Notes: generated by a model from the letters alone, not told the origin. A DNA stretch of 39,051 bases from an uncultured delta proteobacterium (GCA_903822335.1 CAIJOT010000220.1:1-39051), one strand, 5' to 3'. Positions 20,937-29,536 are shown, numbered from the stretch's first letter. Numbers and translations: made by a program.

Positions 20937-22325
20937 CTAAGAGGGGGGATCAACAAAAACACTCAACCTCTTGAAACAAGAGGTATCCCTAACCCTCATT
21001 TTCGAAACAAATTTCACCTCAACGAACGTTCTGCTTCCAAGGGCATCTCCTTTAATAAGCGAATCCTGCTTTATAACCTTTGCGATCTCCTTCACGGCAG
21101 ACCGGGTAGCTTGTCTCCTGTTTACAATCTCTACAAGAAAGATGAGTGTTGTCTTATCTTGCTCTTTTTTGACTTCAAGCTGGTAGTCGAGAACCATAGG
21201 GATTGAAAAGAGGCTCTCATCAAAGGTAAAAGGGTATATCTCGCTCGTGCCAAGTTTGATCCCGGTGCAGGTCCTTTTGGTTATCATGTCGATCCTCTTG
21301 AGGATTGAACCGCATGCACACTTTTTTACAATTATTCTTGCAAGATCGCGCGTTCTATACCTGATGAGAGGCATACCTTCTCTTTTAAGAGAGGTTATGA
21401 CGAGTTCACCTTCCTCACCATCGACAACGGGTTGACCTGTTTGAGGATTAATCACCTCCACGAGATAGTCGCTTTCATGGATGTGGTACCCTTTACCAGA
21501 GTGGCACCCCATTCCTGCATTGAAACCCATCTCTGTGAGACCGTAGTGGCAAAACACCTTGGCTTTCCACGCATCCTCAAGTGCGTTTCTCACGGCTTCT
21601 GGAACAGGTTCGCCAGTAATCACGATTGTTTCTATCCCCATCTCTCGGAGCTTACATCTTTCACTGGCGAGCTTGGTTAGGCGGTGGAGGTAAAAAGAGT
21701 ACCCCACCAGAGCGGTGCTTCCATGTTCCGCTATGGCTCTAACCTGTTTCATGATATCTGATGTGATGCCGGTTACCACTGGCGTGGCGCCCGCCTTTTC
21801 CACACCCCTTGCAAGTACATCGGCCTGTCCCATTATAGTCTCGCCTGGAAGCATTATTTGAACTACGGCCTTTTTCTCCCCCAGAACTGCTTTTGTATTA
21901 GCTGAAAGCAAGTCAACGATACGTCGAAGATCGCCTTCCGTAAAGAAGATCCTTTTCTTTTCACCAGTTGTACCCGAGGTTGCGAGACTAACAATGCGAG
22001 ATATTTCCCCCATTGGCACACATAAGAACCGATACGGGTCTTTGATGATGTCCTCGGGTTCAGTAAAGGGAATCCGTCGAAGATCGGCCGGGGTTCGTAC
22101 AAGGGACGGAAGAACACAGTGTTTTGAGAAAAGGTCACGGTAAAAAGGGCTTTTCTTAATCACGTAGGCTACCATTTGGCGCAGCTTAAAAATCTGAAAT
22201 CTCTCCAGGACAACTCTATTGAATTGCTCCTGATTTATCCTTAGAATGTGTCGGAGGCTGATATCGCTTGTTGCTTCCCTCTTAATGTGTCCCCAGATCC
22301 ACTCGTCCAGATAATTTGAATTCAT
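20937..22325 (-). CDS. PaaK-like AMP-dependent CoA ligase (resembles the family annotated DVU_1553-like, from memory)
   Basis: VSLATSGTTGEKKRIFFTEGDL, CHYGLTEMGFNAGMGCHSGKGYHIHESDYLVEVINPQTGQPVVDGEEGELVITSLKREGMPLIRYRTRDLARI. Confidence 0.85.
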   Translation of the reverse strand: MNSNYLDEWIWGHIKREATSDISLRHILRINQEQFNRVVLERFQIFKLRQMVAYVIKKSPFYRDLFSKHCVLPSLVRTPADLRRIPFTEPEDIIKDPYRFLCVPMGEISRIVSLATSGTTGEKKRIFFTEGDLRRIVDLLSANTKAVLGEKKAVVQIMLPGETIMGQADVLARGVEKAGATPVVTGITSDIMKQVRAIAEHGSTALVGYSFYLHRLTKLASERCKLREMGIETIVITGEPVPEAVRNALEDAWKAKVFCHYGLTEMGFNAGMGCHSGKGYHIHESDYLVEVINPQTGQPVVDGEEGELVITSLKREGMPLIRYRTRDLARIIVKKCACGSILKRIDMITKRTCTGIKLGTSEIYPFTFDESLFSIPMVLDYQLEVKKEQDKTTLIFLVEIVNRRQATRSAVKEIAKVIKQDSLIKGDALGSRTFVEVKFVSKMRVRDTSCFKRLSVFVDPPS

Positions 22326-23647
22326 CGGTGATACAGCCTTTTACCTCTAATGCTGGTTAGATAGTAGGCGCAGAAAGGCACAAGACTCCCATCGGTGGCG
22401 ACGTGAATGCAGCACCCCTCCAACCTCTCGAGATCAATATTCCAAACGTCCTGAAAAGGCATCCCGGAAATCGTAAGAGAATGCGCCTGCACCCAATTGA
22501 GAAGTTCATCGGGGATTGAATCCATTCCACATGAACAGGGCTGGCATGAGCATCTCCTGGGGGTAGGGGACCAATACGTCTCAAGAAAGCGCCTAACTGC
22601 CGCCGCAGGCTTGGAGGTACTCCTGACCACTGGGCTGAAAGCAGAAATGAGGGCACCATCATCCCCAAGTACAAAGAAACCGGCAAATGCACAATGAGCG
22701 TCTTTACTTCTCCGGGGTTTGAAATCAGATATCCGAACCTCTCCATCTGTTTGTTTTTCCAGGGCATTAAGCACTTCCGGCAGGGTTATCCTCTCTCTGT
22801 TATCGGGTACTTGAGGATATCTTCCGAAGTAACTAATAGGTTGAAAATGTACCCCTCTGACAACTGGCATCCATTGCTTTGCGAACTGGACAATACGGCC
22901 TATCTGGCTATCATTGATACCAGGCACAATGGTTGGAACCAGTACTACTGCCAGTCCCACATTGGAACAGTTCTCTATCACCTTAATTTTCGTATTGATT
23001 AAAGGACCCCCTCTTGTGGCATAGTAAACATCGTCCGTTACGCCATCGAACTGTAGATAAAGTATCTTTACCCCATTCTCCTTTAGTTTTAACAGGTACC
23101 TCGTGTCCTCAGCCAACCTTACCCCGTTGGTGTTGATCTGAATCATCTCGAATCCCAGATCGCTTGCAGCTGCTGCTATTTCCGGGAGGTCATCCCTGAG
23201 GGTAGGTTCGCCCCCGCTAAACTGTAAAGGCGGGGTTGTTCCTGTTGCAAGGATAGTTCTATAAAGACGTTTGATGGCTTCGATGTCCGGTTCAAAAGCG
23301 GGGACTTCGGGTGAGCTGGAAAAACAGATTGGGCACCTCATATTGCACCGGTGAGTGACTTCTATCAGAGCCACACAGATACCGCCCGTGTGGGCCAAAC
23401 ATGGACCACAATCGTAGGGACAACCCTTCTTGATCTCGGACAAATCCCCTCCTGGTCCGCCCCCATTCTCCGCGTATCTATCCCATATGAGGAAGGAATC
23501 TCCACTGCCTCTCCATAGCACTGTTTTAAAGTTTCCATGATCAAGACAGGTTTTCGCCAGATAAACGCCATCTTCCTCCTCCACAATCTCTGCATCAATC
23601 TTCCCCAAGCAGACAGGACAGAGGCTTTGCGTTTTTCTGAGAACCAT
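22322..23647 (-). CDS. radical SAM protein (MoaA/Tes-like architecture; possibly TrsS-like)
   Basis: CPVCLGKIDAEIVEEEDGVYLAKTCLDHGNF N-terminal ribbon; CVALIEVTHRCNMRCPICFSSS (CxxxCxxC); SGGEPTLRDD; C-terminal GCCIHVATDGSLVPFCAYYLT. 4-bp overlap with the ligase. Confidence 0.88.
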   Translation of the reverse strand: MVLRKTQSLCPVCLGKIDAEIVEEEDGVYLAKTCLDHGNFKTVLWRGSGDSFLIWDRYAENGGGPGGDLSEIKKGCPYDCGPCLAHTGGICVALIEVTHRCNMRCPICFSSSPEVPAFEPDIEAIKRLYRTILATGTTPPLQFSGGEPTLRDDLPEIAAAASDLGFEMIQINTNGVRLAEDTRYLLKLKENGVKILYLQFDGVTDDVYYATRGGPLINTKIKVIENCSNVGLAVVLVPTIVPGINDSQIGRIVQFAKQWMPVVRGVHFQPISYFGRYPQVPDNRERITLPEVLNALEKQTDGEVRISDFKPRRSKDAHCAFAGFFVLGDDGALISAFSPVVRSTSKPAAAVRRFLETYWSPTPRRCSCQPCSCGMDSIPDELLNWVQAHSLTISGMPFQDVWNIDLERLEGCCIHVATDGSLVPFCAYYLTSIRGKRLYHR

Positions 23648-23675
23648 CTTTATTACCTCGCTGAAAAATATGCCT

Positions 23676-24425
23676 TTATTTTGTACCCGCCATGATACAA
23701 TACCCTAGCGTCTCATTCCGAAAAGCCCTCGTTATCTCTCTGTAACTATCATTACTACATGCACCAGAGCAGAGTCCCGGTAGTTTGTCCAGAAAGGTAT
23801 TGATGCTACCGAAACGGAATATGGTATCAAAAAAAAGCTCCTTAAGTTTATCTGTGTGATCCTCGAAGTGGACGCTATGGAAGCCGTTGCCAGTCAATAA
23901 AGCCCTATAAGCTGCCTCTGGTTCGGCGCCGTTGATACAGGGAAATAGAACTCTGCTTCCAAAAAATGGGGTTTGCTTCTTTAGATAGAAATCGGCAATA
24001 GCGATTCGACCACCTTTGCGAAGAACTCTCCAGAACTCTCGAGCGACTTTTCCTTTGTCAGTGAACACCGAGAAGCTGCATTCACATAAGATTACATCGA
24101 AAGAATGGTCTAAAAAGGGAAAGGTTTCCGCTTCACCTACAAGAAAAAACACCTCATCTTGTAACCCTTCATCAGCCGCCTTGGTCTTCGCATAATTTAC
24201 CATTTTAGACGATAAATCCATGCCGATTACTTGGCACCCATATTTTCGATATAAAAAAAGGGCACTCCCCCCTTTTCCACTTGCTACATCAAGCACTCTG
24301 CATTCTCTTTCGACCCGCGTAAGTTCTGCTATCCTCTTTGTTAAACCAGTTTCTCCCGGGTGTAGAGTTTCCCCCCACACATCCGCCTCATAAAACTTAA
24401 CTGCAACCTTGCTATCCTCGGACAT
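23676..24425 (-). CDS. class I SAM-dependent methyltransferase (UbiE-like; possibly TrsM-like)
   Basis: RVLDVASGKGGSALFLYRKYGCQVIGMDLSSKMV; VILCECSFSVFTDKGKVAREFWRVLRKGGRIAIADFY. Confidence 0.85.
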   Translation of the reverse strand: MSEDSKVAVKFYEADVWGETLHPGETGLTKRIAELTRVERECRVLDVASGKGGSALFLYRKYGCQVIGMDLSSKMVNYAKTKAADEGLQDEVFFLVGEAETFPFLDHSFDVILCECSFSVFTDKGKVAREFWRVLRKGGRIAIADFYLKKQTPFFGSRVLFPCINGAEPEAAYRALLTGNGFHSVHFEDHTDKLKELFFDTIFRFGSINTFLDKLPGLCSGACSNDSYREITRAFRNETLGYCIMAGTK

Positions 24426-24466
24426 TATAATAAATCCCGCTAATTAAGTTTCAATTTCTTTCCTTT

Positions 24467-25183
24467 CTAAAGCCCTACCATAAAAGCTACTGTACCGATT
24501 CCACAACAAAAGGCTATAGTAGCAGTTGAAGCAACATAGCTAAGCGAAGGTCTTCTCGCAACCTCGGGGGCAAACCTCGATTGGAGCTTCACCCCTGCTA
24601 AATAACCTAATGGAAGGAAAATAGCCGCAGCAGACATCCATACAACTCCACCTATGGCAAGGAAGTCAGGCAGCGGCCTTGCATACCCCAAGTCAGCACA
24701 GATAGGCTTGTCCACCCCATAGGTAGTGGATAGGATGAATAGTGTGGAAGCTAATAAGGCGGATAACACTCCCACCCCTATGCGAGTGGGGATACTCCTC
24801 TCCAGCCTCTTCATTGAAAAGCGTGCCACCAGAGCTAAGAAAATGGACTCTATGATAGCGGCCGCGGCAGAAGCTACTATTGGTGAATAATAAGTCGAAC
24901 GAACAGAGGTGGGTAAGAATGGAACACTAAGCCAGCAAAACGCAGCAGCTACTAAACCTATGCCTACTAACATGGCAGGCTTTTTATAAATAGCCAAAGC
25001 TGATCCCATCACAAAGGAGCCAAAGGTGGCGGCCATGAGAAAGCAGGGACATAAGTGATATAGGAAAAGGTCACCCCAATGAGAATGTAAAGCACCCAAA
25101 AAAGTAATGGCTTCAAGGAACCCCCAAATACAGCCGAAAGTTACTATCCCCAAAAAAATTCGAAAAACCTGTCTTTTTTCCAT
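24467..25183 (-). CDS. polytopic membrane protein of unknown function
   Basis: About six hydrophobic segments; RBS aaggaggtaagat upstream of ATG; no family recognised. Confidence 0.75.
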   Translation of the reverse strand: MEKRQVFRIFLGIVTFGCIWGFLEAITFLGALHSHWGDLFLYHLCPCFLMAATFGSFVMGSALAIYKKPAMLVGIGLVAAAFCWLSVPFLPTSVRSTYYSPIVASAAAAIIESIFLALVARFSMKRLERSIPTRIGVGVLSALLASTLFILSTTYGVDKPICADLGYARPLPDFLAIGGVVWMSAAAIFLPLGYLAGVKLQSRFAPEVARRPSLSYVASTATIAFCCGIGTVAFMVGL

Positions 25184-25212
25184 ATTATCTTACCTCCTTA
25201 CTACTTAAGATA

Positions 25213-25416
25213 TTATTTATCCTCTATCTGTTCTTCGATACTGCGTAACTTGCGCCCCATCTCTTCGGAGACGAATACGGCCCCACATTTTGGGCATCGA
25301 GTACCTTTAACAGGTTTTTTGAACTGAAGATAACTGAACTGAACTTCACCTTCCGTGACCTTCTCGTTGCACTTAAAACAGTACCATTCTTCCCATGCTT
25401 CTCCCATCTCTGCCAT
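25213..25416 (-). CDS. small zinc-ribbon-like/redox protein (resembles DVU_1557-like family, from memory)
   Basis: WYCFKCNEKVTEGEVQFSYLQFKKPVKGTRCPKCGAVFVSEEM: two CxxC pairs; tight operon spacing. Confidence 0.75.
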   Translation of the reverse strand: MAEMGEAWEEWYCFKCNEKVTEGEVQFSYLQFKKPVKGTRCPKCGAVFVSEEMGRKLRSIEEQIEDK

Positions 25417-25430
25417 ACACCTATACCTCC

Positions 25431-25673
25431 TCAGCTTAGTTCAGATTTATACCAGTACGCAGAATGCACAGTGTACTGAGATTCTTGTACTGAATAAAGT
25501 ACGTAGTAGGTTGCTTGCCCAAGCCTTTCATACGCCAAGTATCTTCCGGTCTCCGGATGGTAAAACTTCTGACCTGTATTCTCACCATGTAGTATAACTT
25601 CGATCAATTCTTCGTCACGGATGTTCCTTGACTCTAACAAAGCCGTGATTTCCTTGCTTTTCTTGATCTCCAT
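25431..25673 (-). CDS. small protein of unknown function
   Basis: MEIKKSKEITALLESRNIRDEELIEVILHGENTGQKFYHPETGRYLAYERLGQATYYVLY...; internal ATG at 25673 has SD aaaggag and avoids overlap with the upstream gene. Confidence 0.7.
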   Translation of the reverse strand: MEIKKSKEITALLESRNIRDEELIEVILHGENTGQKFYHPETGRYLAYERLGQATYYVLYSVQESQYTVHSAYWYKSELS

Positions 25674-25698
25674 TTTTTCTCCTTTCCCTGGATTGAGC

Positions 25699-26847
25699 TT
25701 ATCTCCCAACCGGCTTCTCTGATTTGGTATTTTGAAGTAGCTCCAAAAGTAAGATTTTCGTTTGTGACTGCGCTTCTCTCCTTTTCTTACCCGTTTTGGT
25801 AACTTGGTGCCCGACTTCTTTCCAGTTTGGGTTGAAGATTAGATCCAAGAGGTGAAGGCTGGTTTTATTCATCGCCAATGCTTCACGACATCCGGCACAA
25901 TAGCTGACTATATCAAAATGGAATTCGTCAGTCCGTCTCTTTGTTATATTACCAGCCAAGTCAAAATCTATAAAAGGCACCATACCACCCATACCACAGC
26001 ACCGCGCTTTTTCCCCGGAATATTCGACCTCCTCAATCTCATAACCTATCTCCCGGATCAAAAACCTGACACTTTCTCGTAAACCCGTTAGATTACGTGC
26101 CGTACAGCTATCATGAATCGAGAAAATCCTACGTTCACCCTTTACGCCTTCGGGGAGCCCCAGTTCCACCATGACCTCGTAAATCGATTTGAAGTGTATA
26201 TGTGGGAGATTCTCTGTCATGTTCCGGTAACAATCGGGACAGGCTACGATCATTTCGCTTGCACCCAGTTTTTTCATGTCGTTCTCGATATCAGTCAAAA
26301 TTTGCCTGAACACTGCCTGTTCCCCAAGAAAATGATTAGGCCCTCCGCAGCAACCTAGGATGATTCCTGTATCCGTCAATCTATTCAGGAGATATTCGTA
26401 ACTTTTAACAACAAGGCCCGGGGCATAGCCTGACAAGTTGCATCCCGGGAAAAACACTCTTTCACACTTACCCGTTCTTGGGTCTGAATGAATGAGGTGA
26501 AAGGCATCCGAGAGGACGAATTCTTGAGTTTTCTTCACCGCTTGATGTTCAGGAAGGGGTGCTTTTCCGTCGCTTACAAGTTCCTTGCGTGCAGCCATGC
26601 ATAGCTTTCCAGTGTCGATTCCTTCAGGACAGACCTTCCCACAGAGACCACAAATATTGCAGGAGTATGCAATCTGAGATTCCCCTATAAGCTGATTTTG
26701 GAAGATTTTCGCAAGTTGATTTGGAAAACCATACTTCTTAAGGAATTCACAGTCATTTACACAAGAACCGCACTCGCTGCAATTCTTAAGTACTTGGTCT
26801 GCAATCAGATGGATATTTTCCATATACTCCATATTACGAGCACTCAT
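25699..26847 (-). CDS. dicluster 4Fe-4S/CCG-domain protein (HdrD/GlpC-like)
   Basis: CSECGSCVNDC...CNICGLCGKVCPEGI; CCGGPNHF and CCGMGGMVPF CCG motifs. Start at 26847 (MSARNMEYMEN) supported by aaggag 6 nt upstream. Confidence 0.88.
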   Translation of the reverse strand: MSARNMEYMENIHLIADQVLKNCSECGSCVNDCEFLKKYGFPNQLAKIFQNQLIGESQIAYSCNICGLCGKVCPEGIDTGKLCMAARKELVSDGKAPLPEHQAVKKTQEFVLSDAFHLIHSDPRTGKCERVFFPGCNLSGYAPGLVVKSYEYLLNRLTDTGIILGCCGGPNHFLGEQAVFRQILTDIENDMKKLGASEMIVACPDCYRNMTENLPHIHFKSIYEVMVELGLPEGVKGERRIFSIHDSCTARNLTGLRESVRFLIREIGYEIEEVEYSGEKARCCGMGGMVPFIDFDLAGNITKRRTDEFHFDIVSYCAGCREALAMNKTSLHLLDLIFNPNWKEVGHQVTKTGKKRREAQSQTKILLLELLQNTKSEKPVGR

Positions 26848-26934
26848 CCAGAACTCCTTAGTACCTACCAAGTTAACAGTGGAACTTACTTATACTATTT
26901 CTCACTTTCACAGAATTGTTTCAATAGGAAGATT

Positions 26935-26952
26935 GGACTATTTTTATAGTCC
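26935..26952. promoter_or_regulatory. perfect inverted repeat GGACTAT-TTTT-ATAGTCC
   Basis: Direct reading; ~90 bp upstream of the - strand cassette start. Confidence 0.5.
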
Positions 26953-27033
26953 TTTCAATTGCGCTTTCTAATCTCTGGCCACCCATGTCACTAAATGAAA
27001 TAAGTCTGTGACCCCCTCACCTTTGATGGCGAA

Positions 27034-27067
27034 ACAATGCTTTAACTACAGTAAGACGCAGCATTGT
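27034..27067. promoter_or_regulatory. 8-bp inverted repeat ACAATGCT-N18-AGCATTGT
   Basis: Direct reading; between the response regulator stop and the cassette. Confidence 0.4.
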
Positions 27068-27135
27068 CAGTTTGAATTTAACCGGACCGGGGAAAAGACA
27101 TGAAAGTTAAAATAACTTTAAGAGCCGGCAATGTA

Positions 27136-27783
27136 TCAAATGATTCCGTACCGCTGTGCGGCAAGGATCGCTTCAATTCTATTGTGGCAGTCGAGTTTTT
27201 CATAGATTTTTGCAAGGTGGTTCTTAACAGTATATTCACTTAGTTTCAGGTTTACAGCGATCTCTTTGTTTAAATATGCTTTGGCCACAAGTTGCAGGAT
27301 TTCGACTTCCCGTCTTGTCAGCTTATCGCTCACTAAGTTCACTGGCGTATTGCTCTTTCTCGCAAAATCTCTCAGGATTTTCCGCACAGTCTTGTATTCC
27401 AGCCTAGTCTCCCCTTTTATTGAAGAGTCTATTATATCAAATAACTCCCCCAGGGACGAATCTTTCAAAACGTAACCGCATGCGCCCTTCTCCAGAGCCC
27501 GAATCAGATATTCTTCCCTCTTGTGCATTGTCAGCATTACAATTATGACATCGGGCAGAATTGCCTTCAAAGTACCAAGGACTTCAAAGCCATCTCCCCC
27601 GGGCATCTCTATATCCAAAAGCACAATATCAGGTTTTTCTCGCTGAGCTGTTGCGATTGCCCCTCGCGCGTCATTAGCGACGCCGACTACCTGCAAATGG
27701 TTCTGAAACTTAATTAGTTGACGGAGACCTTCACAAAATAGTTTATGATCATCTACGATCAAGACTTTATACTTTCTTATCAT
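27136..27783 (-). CDS. NarL/LuxR-family response regulator
   Basis: KVLIVDDHKLFCEGLRQLI, DIVLLDIEMPGGDGFEVL, C-terminal LTRREVEILQLVAKAYLNKEIAVNLKLSEYTVKNHLAKIYEKL. Confidence 0.95.
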   Translation of the reverse strand: MIRKYKVLIVDDHKLFCEGLRQLIKFQNHLQVVGVANDARGAIATAQREKPDIVLLDIEMPGGDGFEVLGTLKAILPDVIIVMLTMHKREEYLIRALEKGACGYVLKDSSLGELFDIIDSSIKGETRLEYKTVRKILRDFARKSNTPVNLVSDKLTRREVEILQLVAKAYLNKEIAVNLKLSEYTVKNHLAKIYEKLDCHNRIEAILAAQRYGII

Positions 27784-28903
27784 CAGACGGTATATCTATC
27801 TCTATCCTGGTTCCTTGACCAAAGGCGGTTTGGATATGGAACAAGCCATCGAAACCCCTTGTCTGCTCACTCACGCTCAACAGCCCAAAGGTAGCAGAGG
27901 AAGGCAGGTTTGCAAGCGTTTGTGGCAGATCAAAACCAATGCCATCATCCTCTATAGCGAGATGAATCCGCTCATCTTCAGTCGATATCTCTATTCGTAC
28001 GTGGTTCGCATTTGCATGTTTCCTCACATTTGTCATCAATTCATGGATCATCCGGTAAATGCTCACTTGTGTGTCTTTGTACCACTTGTTTTTGTCAAGG
28101 GCTTCGGGTGCGACAATATCAACGAATACCCCAGTTTCTCTCTGGAAGCCGGCCACATAGTTGTGCAGTGCAGCTATTAGCCCTTGTTCACGGAGGGAAG
28201 GTGGATAGAGATCATAGTTAAGATCCCTGATCTTCCGGATTGTCTCAGTGATAACCTCCTGCAAGCGAAGAAGCTCCTGTGTTAACTTCTTTCTCTGGTT
28301 TGGCTTTATCAGTTTCTCTACAATTTGAGTCCGCACGAGGGCGGTTGCAAGGGATTGAAGAACGCCATCATGTAGTACTATGGCTAACTCTTGTCGTTCG
28401 TTCTCATAAGCTTTCATCGTTTTCTTCAAAAGTTTTTGAATGATATTTTTTTGAAACCTGTGACTTACAATAGTTGTAATCCACAAATCCTCGTAGGAGA
28501 GATAGATCAGCTTGTCGAGAAAAGGTGCAATACGAGCATACGGAAAGGTAGAGCGGACCCCTCTGTTAAAGATGTGCTCCTTGACGGTGTCAGTGAACAA
28601 CTCAAGTGTGCGGATCAGTCTGCTTGACTTCAAGTCTTGAGAACAAAAGGGTATGATCTGAACCGCATAAGTTGTGTCCTCCAGCGAAGCAGAATTGATG
28701 TATTTTCCGGTCCTCAGGTATGAGACTTGTCTGTTCAGAATATCTGAAAATCTGGCTCGGATGATCGCGATAAGCCACTCAGGCATGGGCTGACTACTCT
28801 GTCTTGGCCAAAAACAGACAATAAGCTTGCTACAGAATTCATCCAGAATTACCTCCTTCTCAGTATCAATTAGTTTAGCTATCTTTTCCCTAAGCTTTTG
28901 CAT
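27767..28903 (-). CDS. sensor histidine kinase, HisKA_3 type, no obvious transmembrane segment
   Basis: LAIVLHDGVLQSLATALVRTQ H-box; HATPase motifs MIHELMTNVRKHANA, LAIEDDGIGFD, GLLSVSEQTRGF; overlaps the RR gene. Confidence 0.92.
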   Translation of the reverse strand: MQKLREKIAKLIDTEKEVILDEFCSKLIVCFWPRQSSQPMPEWLIAIIRARFSDILNRQVSYLRTGKYINSASLEDTTYAVQIIPFCSQDLKSSRLIRTLELFTDTVKEHIFNRGVRSTFPYARIAPFLDKLIYLSYEDLWITTIVSHRFQKNIIQKLLKKTMKAYENERQELAIVLHDGVLQSLATALVRTQIVEKLIKPNQRKKLTQELLRLQEVITETIRKIRDLNYDLYPPSLREQGLIAALHNYVAGFQRETGVFVDIVAPEALDKNKWYKDTQVSIYRMIHELMTNVRKHANANHVRIEISTEDERIHLAIEDDGIGFDLPQTLANLPSSATFGLLSVSEQTRGFDGLFHIQTAFGQGTRIEIDIPSDDKKV

Positions 28904-28905
28904 CC

Positions 28906-29185
28906 TTGCCTCCCCTACAAACGAGAAAAGAAAACAAATCTAAACGACTTAACGCCCATACGGTTTTTGCATGGGCCATAACAATTTTTATAATACAATT
29001 AATTCTCGTTCCATGTCAACTATATGGTATATGGAATAAAGGATATCTTTGGTTTAGAGTGTCCCGGATGTGGTATGATAAGGGCCGCGTTTTACCAGTT
29101 GCATGGTGATTTTATGAGTGCTTTTGCATCAAATAAGCTAATGGTATTAGTTTTTCATTTACCTAACCATATTTATTTACAGTAG
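28906..29185 (+). pseudogene. frameshifted DUF2752-like small membrane protein
   Basis: Frame 1 (28906..) encodes TM FAWAITIFIIQLILVPCQLYGI; frame 2 (29024..29185) continues with KDIFGLECPGCGMIRAAFYQLHGDFMSAFASNKLMVLVFHLP, the DUF2752 CPGCGxxRA motif. The two halves are in different frames. Confidence 0.65.
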
Positions 29186-29222
29186 TTATGGGCTGTTTTT
29201 AAAGGATACAGGGGGGAAAGAC

Positions 29223-29345
29223 ATGAACATTATTGCAATTAATGGAAGCCCTAAAAAATGGCAAGGTCAGTGCTATAGTTGATCAAATCCTTAAGGGTGC
29301 CAGTGAGAACGGTCACTCTTGTGAAGTTGTTCATTTCGTTGGATA
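29223..29345 (+). pseudogene. broken NADPH-dependent FMN reductase/flavodoxin-fold gene (N-terminal fragment with frameshift)
   Basis: RBS ggggggaaa + MNIIAINGSPK, then +1 frame NGKVSAIVDQILKGASENGHSCEVVHFVG*; stops after ~40 aa. Confidence 0.65.
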
Positions 29346-29536
29346 AGATCCTTGGCAGCCATCTGTGGCACACGTCCCCAGACCCTCTCATTGATACGTT
29401 CTGCGGTGGGCTGGTCAAATAGGTCTGCGACATATAGAAACCAGAAGGCATCTACAACCCTGTAATGCCAAAGCAAAAACTCAATGTATTTCCGAAGTTG
29501 GGGTGCTTCCATCTTTTCAAAGATTGTTAAGTCCAT
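29291..29536 (-). pseudogene. C-terminally truncated DUF6125-like paralogue
   Basis: [65 protein letters not shown] closely matches the first ~65 aa of 7693..8199, then diverges into sequence antisense to the flavodoxin fragment. Confidence 0.75.

Noticed and set aside
26998-27016. taagtctgtgaccccctc as a second REP/RAYT-like motif
   Set aside because: Only a short GACCCC core matches the 36.2 kb motif; likely chance.
28906-29109. 67-aa ORF as an independent protein
   Set aside because: Its C-terminus (WNKGYLWFRVSRMWYDKG...) is an out-of-frame reading of the DUF2752 motif region; only the N-terminal half is meaningful.
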